From DAOTTI01 sp034437795 (GTDB lineage Bacteria; Chloroflexota; UBA11872; UBA12225): DNA of 33,600 nt. Under the pieces are notes generated by a model. It was given only the letters and a program-made list of their open reading frames with translations, was not told where the DNA came from and ran no database searches. Position 1 is the stretch's first letter. The number at the start of each line of letters is the position of its first letter. The stretch spans positions 1 to 33,600 of the forward strand of contig DAOTTI010000154.1 in assembly GCA_034437795.1 (NCBI GenBank). Direction: 5' to 3'. Both the position numbers and the translations under genes were made by a program. This document shows positions 23,330 through 29,017 of the stretch, in pieces.

Positions 23330-23800
23330 ATGGCAGAGCAGACGCCACCGCAAGGGCCGGAGCAGACGGCGCCGTCGGCGCCCACAGGCTGGAGCGGCCA
23401 CCGCGCGATGACGCTGGACGACCTGGCACGGCTCCAGCCGGGGCTGGGACGGCTCATGCCGGAGATCGGCCAGCGGATGTGGAAGCTGTACTACGCCGCC
23501 CAGGCCGCCAATTGGCCGCTGGCCCGCTACCAGGTCGCGGAGATCCGTGGCCTGATGGCCACCTGCGCCTTCACCCGCCCCAAGTACGCCGAGCATCTCC
23601 AGACCTACGTCAGCCAGCACCTGGCGACGCTGGACCAGCGCCTAGAAGCGCAGGACTGGGAAGGGTTCGAGCGGGCCTTCCGCAAAGCAGTCGACGTGGC
23701 CAACGCCTACCATCGCATCTGGGAGAAGCCATTCATCGTCTGGAAGCTCCCCGACATGCCCCCACCGGATCTGGACCTGCGGCCCCAGGCGGGGCGCTAA
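23330..23800 (+). CDS. Helical protein resembling a cytochrome c'-type fold without haem motif
   Basis: GAGGAG is 6 nt before ATG 23330, giving 156 residues with no signal peptide. The core is a four-helix pattern: LQPGLGRLMPEIGQRMWKLYYAAQAANWPLARYQVAEIRGL is spread over residues 35-74, and the C-terminal helix reads VDVANAYHRIWEKPFIVWKLP. In a family I recall, this last segment carries CNACH plus a haem-binding pattern; here the positions read ANAYH (124-128), so both cysteines are missing and the protein should not bind covalent haem. It may have kept the fold for another ligand. The function is unknown and the family assignment rests on recall. Confidence 0.75.
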   Translation: MAEQTPPQGPEQTAPSAPTGWSGHRAMTLDDLARLQPGLGRLMPEIGQRMWKLYYAAQAANWPLARYQVAEIRGLMATCAFTRPKYAEHLQTYVSQHLATLDQRLEAQDWEGFERAFRKAVDVANAYHRIWEKPFIVWKLPDMPPPDLDLRPQAGR

Positions 23801-23871
23801 CCGGCAGCGCTCGTGGCCGGTAGCCTCCTCTCTGCACTGGAGCGGCGTGAACGCCGCGGATGACACCCTCT

Positions 23872-23970
23872 CCCCGCGTCCCCGCGTCTCGGTGTCCGAG
23901 CCAGTGCAGCGCGGCCCCGGTCGAAGGGGGTGAGCTCCCTGCCCGCGTCTCCGCGTCCCCGCGTCCCTGC
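23872..23970. repeat. CGCGTCTC/CGCGTCCC run
   Basis: The motif CCGCGTCCCCGCGTCTC recurs (23873, 23941) and continues as CCGCGTCCCTGCGTC. Similar runs lie near 9431-9462 and 20490-20516. The spacer is otherwise without a gene. Confidence 0.7.
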
Positions 23971-24042
23971 GTCGGGGCAGGGGGCCAGGGGGTGAGGTCA
24001 GCTCCCCACGGCCCCAGCTTACGGTAGGATCATCGTTCTCGT

Positions 24043-25644
24043 ATGGCCGCGACTGCTCAAGCGTCTGAGACCGCTGCGCCAAGCGCGCAGTCCCTCGTCC
24101 GGCCGGGGCGCCAGCGCCGCCTGCTGACCGTCACTCTGATGGTCGCCATGGGCGTCGTGGCGCTTGAGGGCACCGTCGTCACGACGGCCTTGCCGACCAT
24201 TGTCGGCGAGCTGCACGGGTTGCCACTGTTCCCGTGGGTCTTCTCCGCCTACCTGCTCACGTCAACCACGACGGTCCCCGTCTACGGTAAGCTGGCCGAC
24301 GTCTATGGCCGCAAGCCGGTGTTCCTGGCCGGCCTGGCCCTCTTTCTGGCCGGTACCGCCCTGTGCGGGGCGAGCGCCAGTATGATCCAGCTCATCGCGT
24401 TCCGCGCCATCCAGGGTCTTGGGGCCGGGGCCGTGCTCCCCTTGACGCTGACCGTTCTGGGCGACATCTACAGCCTGGAGGAACGGGCGCGGGTGCAGCC
24501 CCTCACAGCCTCCGTCTGGGGAGTGCTCAGTCTGATTGGCCCCGTGCTAGGCGCCTTCATCACCGTGGCCCTGTCCTGGCGCTGGGTCTTTTGGCTGAAC
24601 GTCCCCGTCTCCCTGGCCACGATTGTCCTCCTGGGCCTCTTCCTGCGTGAACGCGTCGAGCGGCGCCGGCGAGCGGTGGACTTCGCAGGGGCGGCTACCC
24701 TCACCGCCGCCCTAGTGGCCCTCATGCTGGTGGTGCTGGAGGGCGGGCGCAGCTTTGCCTGGACGTCCTGGCCGGCCGCGGCCCTCCTGGGCGGGTCAGG
24801 GATGCTCTTTCTGGCCTTTGCCCTGGTGGAACGGCGCGCGCCAGATCCGGTCATCCCCTTCCACGCCTTCCGGCAGCGGGTCGTCGCCGTGTCCAGTGCG
24901 GGCAACCTGCTGATGGGGGCCTGCTTCTATGGCATGACCTCATTCGTGCCCCTGTTCGCCCAGGGGGTCCTGGGCCACTCCGCCGCCGGCGCTGGGGCTG
25001 TGCTCACCCCGATGAGCGTGGCATGGTCCACGGCCGCGCTCTTTACGGGCCGGCTCTACCTGCGCGCCGGGTTCCGGCGGGCGGCTCTCCTGGGCACCGG
25101 CCTGATTGCCCTGGGCACGGCGCCGCTGCTCCTGCTCTCGCCTGGAGCGCCCCTCCTGCTGGCCTCCGCGGGGATGGGCATTGCCGGCGCCGGCCTGGGG
25201 ACGGCCAATCCAGCCTTCCTGCTGGCGGTACAGTCGGCCGTGCCGTGGCACCAGCGGGGCGCCATCACGTCATCGACGCAGTTCTTCCGCACCATCGGCG
25301 GCTCCGTCGGCGTGGCGCTGCTCGGCGCGCTGCTCAACGCCCGGCTTGCCGCCCCCGCCGCGGCCGCCGCCGGTACCGGCGAGCAGGATGCGGACGCGCT
25401 CGTCAGCGCCCTGCTGAACCCCACCACGCGGTCGGACCTGCCGGCGGAAACGGTGCACGCGCTCGCCCTGGCCATGGCCGGCGGCCTGCACCAGATCTAC
25501 TGGGTGCTCTTCCTGCTCGCCGCCGCCGGCGTCCTCCAGGTTGCGCTCTTCGCCCAACCGCCCCGCCGCCCGCACCCCAACCCTGATGCTTCACCCCAGG
25601 CGTCGGTTCCCCCACCTGCAGGGAAAGGGCGGCCAGCCGGTTAA
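24043..25644 (+). CDS. MFS transporter, DHA2 (EmrB/QacA) family
   Basis: The 533-residue protein has about 14 hydrophobic helices and the DHA2 landmarks: VVALEGTVVTTALPTIVGEL at helix 1, YGKLADVYGRKPVFLAG (loop 2-3 motif), and RAIQGLGAGAVLPLTLTVLGDIY (motif C-like), with SLIGPVLGAFI later. It should be a proton-coupled multidrug or metabolite exporter. The C-terminal tail beyond the last helix (PPPAGKGRPAG) is encoded by the first copy of a hairpin-repeat array, so the reading frame has run into a repeat. A weak AGGA is about 16 nt before ATG 24043. It stands alone, with no TetR or MarR regulator adjacent. Confidence 0.92.
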   Translation: MAATAQASETAAPSAQSLVRPGRQRRLLTVTLMVAMGVVALEGTVVTTALPTIVGELHGLPLFPWVFSAYLLTSTTTVPVYGKLADVYGRKPVFLAGLALFLAGTALCGASASMIQLIAFRAIQGLGAGAVLPLTLTVLGDIYSLEERARVQPLTASVWGVLSLIGPVLGAFITVALSWRWVFWLNVPVSLATIVLLGLFLRERVERRRRAVDFAGAATLTAALVALMLVVLEGGRSFAWTSWPAAALLGGSGMLFLAFALVERRAPDPVIPFHAFRQRVVAVSSAGNLLMGACFYGMTSFVPLFAQGVLGHSAAGAGAVLTPMSVAWSTAALFTGRLYLRAGFRRAALLGTGLIALGTAPLLLLSPGAPLLLASAGMGIAGAGLGTANPAFLLAVQSAVPWHQRGAITSSTQFFRTIGGSVGVALLGALLNARLAAPAAAAAGTGEQDADALVSALLNPTTRSDLPAETVHALALAMAGGLHQIYWVLFLLAAAGVLQVALFAQPPRRPHPNPDASPQASVPPPAGKGRPAG

Positions 25645-25775
25645 GCTCCGCCACCACGCCGGGCTCGGTCGCCCCACCTGCAGGGAAAGGGCTCGGAAGC
25701 GATCCAAGCGTGTAGCGGAACCGGTATTGCCCCCTCCCCCTAGCGGGAGGGGGTTGGGGTGAGGGCTCCTCGCTC
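25606..25775. repeat. REP-like hairpin repeat, three units about 61 bp apart
   Basis: Two near-identical CCCCACCTGCAGGGAAAGGG units (25610 and 25672, 62 bp apart) are followed by a CCCTCCC/GGGAGGG hairpin centred 61 bp later (25732-25751) and a GTTGGGGTGAGGGCTCC tail. The first unit overlaps the 3' end of the DHA2 transporter gene. Confidence 0.85.
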
Positions 25776-25809
25776 GCTACTCGGCCCTCGCTACTCGCTA
25801 CTCGGCCCT
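25770..25809. repeat. CGCTACTCG octamer run
   Basis: CTCGCTACTCGGCCCTCGCT followed by further CTACTCG units is the reverse complement of the GCGAGTA run at 12801-12828. It abuts the stop codon of the PfkB-fold gene. Confidence 0.75.
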
Positions 25810-26860
25810 AGAGCGCCAGCACGCCTCGCCCACTGGTGGCGGCGCGCACGGCCGCTGCCACGGCAAAGCGGACGGGGCTCACGTCGTTCAAGGCCACGCC
25901 CAGCAGATACGCGGCGTCGAACACGGCCCCGAAGGCGGCCGCGAGGTGCAGCGGGCTGGCGGTAATGCGCGCGGCCTCGGCCAGCGGGACCGGCGTGTCC
26001 TCACGCTCCAGTCCAGTCGGGCCAGGCCGGAAGACCGCGGCCCCGTGAATGCCCCGCTTGGCCAGGACGGCGCGAGCGCCCTGGTGGATGAGTGCGCGGG
26101 CCGCCTCCTGCGGGTCGGCGCGCCGCGTGGCACGGCGGAGCTCTGCCTCGCCGCCACAGATCAGATCGACGTGCGGCAGCAGCAGCTCCAGGTCCGCGGG
26201 GGTCAGCGGCGCCTCTGGCCCACCGAGCAGCACCGGGCTCAGGCTGACCACCGTCCGCAGCTGGCGCTGGCGCGCTCGCTGCAGCAGGGCCACGGCCCCT
26301 TCACCGCGGAGCCGGCCAACGTACGGGTAGCCGGCCAGCATGACCATGCGCTGGTTACCGGCCAGTGCCTGGTCTAGCTCGAGCGCGCCGTCCGAGGCGG
26401 CCGCGGCGTCGGCCTGGAAGAGAGCGAGCGCCCGGCGGCCGGGGGCCGCCAGCAAGAGCGTGATGGGGGTCCGCCCGCGGCGCGCCACCAGGCCGACGTC
26501 TACCCCCTGATCGGAGAGCCAGCGCAGGACGATCTCCCCGGCGGGGTCGGCGCCAACCGTGCTCGCCAGGCGCGCCATCCCCCCGTGCGCGGCGTACGCG
26601 TAGGCCGCCCTCGCCCCTTCACCGCCAAGCCCCAGGGCCAGACCGGCGCTCGCGCTGAGCGGCGGCCGCAGCGGGGAGCCATCCTCTTCCAGCTCCTCCA
26701 GATCAGGAAGCGGGCCGGTCAGGTCGCCGATGATGTCCAGCTCCGCGGGGCCGACGATGGTTAGGGCGGTGCGCTCGCGCGTCATCTGCTGCACCCCGCG
26801 GAAGTCGACGGCAATGAACTTGCGTTCCTGTTGCTGCTGCGACTGGGTCGACTGGGTCAT
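25808..26860 (-). CDS. PfkB-fold protein lacking the catalytic GAGD motif (pseudo-kinase candidate)
   Basis: The 350-residue protein has the ribokinase/PfkB topology: TIVGPAELDIIGDLTGPLP (N-terminal strand), LGGEGARAAYAYAAHGGMARLASTVGADPAGEIV split around the GG sugar-binding pair, LICGGEAELRRATRR, and AVLAKRGIHGAAVF. The region that should contain the catalytic GAGDAF reads AFGAVF (309-314), and the base-providing Asp is Ala312; the asparagine of the N-terminal GGxxxN is also missing. It is therefore probably not an active sugar kinase, and may bind a sugar for regulation or be an unusual subfamily. The Gln-rich first 15 residues may be disordered. It is transcribed alone. Confidence 0.85.
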   Translation of the reverse strand: MTQSTQSQQQQERKFIAVDFRGVQQMTRERTALTIVGPAELDIIGDLTGPLPDLEELEEDGSPLRPPLSASAGLALGLGGEGARAAYAYAAHGGMARLASTVGADPAGEIVLRWLSDQGVDVGLVARRGRTPITLLLAAPGRRALALFQADAAAASDGALELDQALAGNQRMVMLAGYPYVGRLRGEGAVALLQRARQRQLRTVVSLSPVLLGGPEAPLTPADLELLLPHVDLICGGEAELRRATRRADPQEAARALIHQGARAVLAKRGIHGAAVFRPGPTGLEREDTPVPLAEAARITASPLHLAAAFGAVFDAAYLLGVALNDVSPVRFAVAAAVRAATSGRGVLAL

Positions 26861-27384
26861 ACGCCTCCCTGCATCCCTTGCATCTGTCCATGCGTCTCCT
26901 GGCGGTCACGGCCGATCGTCCACCTGCCAGGACCGCCAGGTTGCATCTGGATCATACCGCCGCGGCGGCTCATGCCCGCGGGGTGGCACCTGACGGCCAC
27001 CCATTCCAACCGGGCGCTCGAGCAGGCGTATCAGAACCTGCGTCTCGTGCCGCGGGGCGGTACCAGGCGACCCGCGACCGCCGGCCGGCTGCTTCCGTCA
27101 GCAGGGGCCTTGGGAAGAGAGGCGACGGCGGCGCCGGGCAACCCCCGCCGGCCGGCGACCCGCGGGCAGCCTGACTGCATTATCTGGCTCCTCGCCCGGA
27201 TTATTCACGGCGAGTAATGCGTTCCCTCTCCCAAAGGGAGACGGCGAGGGTGAGGGCTCCGCTTGCGAGTAACCGGGGCGAGAGCATCCGAGCAACCAAG
27301 AAAGAGATCCATCCGGGCCGCTGAGCTGATCTGGGCGAGGCGATGAGATGCTCGGGCCGGTAACAGTGCGAGGGAGTAAGTCGC
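26861..27384. other. Intergenic region with one hairpin repeat
   Basis: No gene is supported in these 524 bp. A TATGAT hexamer (complement of 26951-26956) lies upstream of the PfkB-fold gene and could be its -10, but no clear -35 accompanies it. A hairpin repeat occupies about 27200-27275. Short plus-strand open frames (such as one near 26831-27217) have no family features. Confidence 0.5.
27200..27275. repeat. REP-like hairpin repeat
   Basis: TCTCCC-AAA-GGGAGA (27227-27241) with GGTGAGGGCTCCGCTTGCG on the right and ATTATTCACGGCGAGTAATG on the left. Both flanks recur in other copies, so this is an essentially full-length element. Confidence 0.8.
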
Positions 27385-27798
27385 TCAGCGTGCGCGACGA
27401 GAGAGCGCACGCGCCGTGGCACCGGCGGCTACCGCAGCCAGCGCCAGCCCGCCAAGCACTTCGCCGGGCAGGGCACCGCTGCCGGTGCGAGGCAGCCGCG
27501 TGACCGCGGGCGGGGCAGCCGGCGCCGGTGCAGCCGGAGCGAGGCGCACAGGCACCAGGTCACGAGGTGCAGGGAGGGTTTCACAGGCGATGCCGTCTCG
27601 GTCCGCATCTAACCCAGCCAGACCAACTGGATCTGCGCGGTACGCGCGCTGGGCCGCGGCCTGGTTCGGGTAGTTGATGCAGAGGTGGCGAGCAGCATGG
27701 GCTGTCGGCGCCGGCGCAGCGGCAAGCGCGACCAGCCCTAGCGCGGTGCCTGCCAGAAGTGACGAGCGACATGCCAACCGCAGGCTCTTACGTGCCAT
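27385..27798 (-). CDS. Excalibur-domain protein with LPxTG cell-wall anchor
   Basis: ATG 27798 has an excellent AGGAGGTG ribosome site 5 nt upstream; the 137-residue protein begins with a signal peptide (cleavage near AHA-A, 34-37). Residues 38-76 form an excalibur calcium-binding domain: HLCINYPNQAAAQRAYRADP, then the loop DADRDGIACE with two conserved cysteines (40 and 72). A Pro/Ala linker leads to LPRTG (102-106), a hydrophobic segment (ALAAVAAGATA) and a basic end (SRRAR), the sortase sorting signal. It should be a surface or envelope protein. A sortase gene is not in the window. Such sorting signals are common in Gram-positive bacteria and less so in Chloroflexota. Confidence 0.88.
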   Translation of the reverse strand: MARKSLRLACRSSLLAGTALGLVALAAAPAPTAHAARHLCINYPNQAAAQRAYRADPVGLAGLDADRDGIACETLPAPRDLVPVRLAPAAPAPAAPPAVTRLPRTGSGALPGEVLGGLALAAVAAGATARALSRRAR

Positions 27799-28140
27799 GG
27801 CAACACCTCCTGAGCCCCGCGCGAGCCCCACGGGGCTCCACCACCCATTGTGAACCAACAAAGGGGTGCTGACAAGCCCTTGCAACGGCGCCCTGGGACG
27901 CGCTCCGGTTCCAAGCGATTTCGCAGCGAGCCAGGAGAAAAACGCGTGCCGCAGGGAACACACAGGGACGGCACGAGGGGGACGGCGTCAGCCCGACCCA
28001 CGCGCGCCACGGAACGTGCCGCACAGGGGTTTGGCCGCAACGCGCCACGCCACCGCCGCTCCTGCCTCCAGGGAAACTGTGCTTGCTGATCGGCATGCTC
28101 GGACCTAACTGCCTGGAGCGGCGCCGGCGGCGCCCAGCCG

Positions 28141-28224
28141 CCCGGGATGTGCGCGTGGGTAAGCCGTTGGCGCCATAGGTCCCGCGGGGCAGACATGCGC
28201 CCGGGATATGCGCGTGGGCGAGCC
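28141..28224. repeat. Imperfect 25-bp direct repeat, 59 bp apart
   Basis: CCCGGGATGTGCGCGTGGGT (28141) and CCCGGGATATGCGCGTGGGC (28200) differ at 3 of 25 positions overall. Spacing is 59 bp. Confidence 0.85.
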
Positions 28225-28399
28225 ACTGGGTGATCCAAGCAGCTTCGTTCAGGTCCGCTGGCTCGCCCAGGCCGACCCATCGTTGAGACCGCACCGCCAC
28301 AAGCCAGCGTGCCCCTATCACCCGTGCCCATCCGGCTTCATGACCCGCAGGTGCGCCCAGCCGGTGGAGGAACTCGCACGGAGGATGAGACGCCTGGAC

Positions 28400-28429
28400 T
28401 TGTTGGGCGGTTTATGGCGGTGCTATGCT
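28400..28429 (+). promoter_or_regulatory. Probable sigma70 promoter of csoR-copA operon
   Basis: TTGTTG (28400-28405) and TATGCT (28424-28429) are spaced 18 bp and lie just upstream of the operator-like palindrome and the csoR start at 28476. Confidence 0.6.
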
Positions 28430-28442
28430 GTTAGCGCAGGAT

Positions 28443-28462
28443 CCCACCCCAGGTGGGGTGGG
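28443..28462. promoter_or_regulatory. CsoR-type copper operator palindrome
   Basis: CCCACCCCA-GG-TGGGGTGGG is a perfect 9-bp-armed palindrome immediately downstream of the -10. It closely resembles the G/C-rich operator described for Mycobacterium tuberculosis CsoR (CCCACCCC...GGGGTGGG). Binding by apo-CsoR here would block transcription and Cu(I) would release it. Confidence 0.85.
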
Positions 28463-28475
28463 GAGAGAAGAAGAG

Positions 28476-28790
28476 ATGCCTACGCAAGAGACGCGCCGGC
28501 AGATCCTGAACCGGCTCAAGAGCGTAGATGGCCACCTACGGGGCGTGATCAAGATGGTGGAAGAGGACGCCTACTGCATGGACGTGATCAAGCAGCTACA
28601 GGCGGTGCAGGGCGCCATCGAGCGGATCAACGCCCTGCTGCTGGCAGACCACTTGCAGACCTGTGTCACCACGGCTATCCGCAGCGACCGGCCGGACGAG
28701 CGAGAGCGCGTCATCGGCGAGCTGCTGCACCTCTTCGAGCACGGGGCGCGGGTAGCGAGTAGTGAGGGCCGAGTTGCGAGTAGCGAGTGA
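28476..28790 (+). CDS. csoR: CsoR copper-sensing repressor
   Basis: ATG 28476 follows GAAGAG and gives 104 residues of the all-helical CsoR/FrmR family. The Cu(I) ligands are present: Cys34 in DAYCMDV, His59 and Cys63 in ADHLQTCV, matching the Cys-x(n)-His-x3-Cys pattern of copper sensors rather than formaldehyde sensors. The protein should repress the operon through the palindrome just upstream. The last 15 residues (RVASSEGRVASSE region) are encoded by the GCGAGTA repeat run, so the C-terminal tail is repeat-derived. It is followed by copA after 227 bp. Confidence 0.92.
   Translation: MPTQETRRQILNRLKSVDGHLRGVIKMVEEDAYCMDVIKQLQAVQGAIERINALLLADHLQTCVTTAIRSDRPDERERVIGELLHLFEHGARVASSEGRVASSE
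28747..28790. repeat. GTAGCGAG octamer run inside the csoR 3' end
   Basis: GGGTAGCGAGTAGTGAGGGC and GAGTTGCGAGTAGCGAGTGA form the last codons of csoR. The same octamer occurs at 12801-12828 and 25770-25809. Confidence 0.8.
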
Positions 28791-28955
28791 GAGGGTCTTT
28801 GCTTTCTCCCAGAGAGGAGAGGTCTTGGCTTGACCAGGGCTTTCTACCAGAGGTGGGGCGATCAGAGGGAGCGAGAGAGCGTCGCTGATCGTGAAGGGGG
28901 GACCGGCGAGACGATCAGAGAGCGGGAAGGGCATCGCCGGTCGTGAAGAGCGACG
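28790..28955. repeat. REP-like hairpin repeat with duplicated flank
   Basis: CTTTCTCCC is followed by a GAGGAGAGG-type arm, then two versions of a flank unit: CGATCAGAG...GTCGCTGATCGTGAAG (from 28859) and CGATCAGAG...TCGCCGGTCGTGAAG (from 28912), 53 bp apart. The flank matches that of the copy at 12830-12935. It fills the gap between csoR and copA. Confidence 0.75.
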
Positions 28956-29017
28956 ATAGAGGGACGATCAAGAACAAGAAGAGTGACCAGCAACAGGACG
29001 GACGAGACGGCAGGACA

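Larger units (their letters stand above)
27799..28475. other. Divergent intergenic region containing csoR promoter and repeats
   Basis: Within these 677 bp I see no supported gene apart from regulatory elements near the right end. Long overlapping minus-strand open frames (27738-28331, 27788-28321) have no family features. A 25-bp imperfect direct repeat is at 28141-28165 and 28200-28224. The csoR promoter and operator occupy 28400-28462. Confidence 0.6.

Noticed and set aside
26831..27217. 128-codon plus-strand frame upstream of the PfkB-fold gene
   Set aside because: Antisense start in the PfkB gene and repeat-like end; no features.
10828..27295. Shared CATCCGAGCAACCA near 10831 and 27285
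   Set aside because: A 14-bp match between two places is expected by chance in a window of this size.
27738..28331. Overlapping minus-strand frames between the excalibur gene and csoR
   Set aside because: Cross into repeat sequence and show no family signature; the true start of the excalibur gene has a strong ribosome site at 27798.
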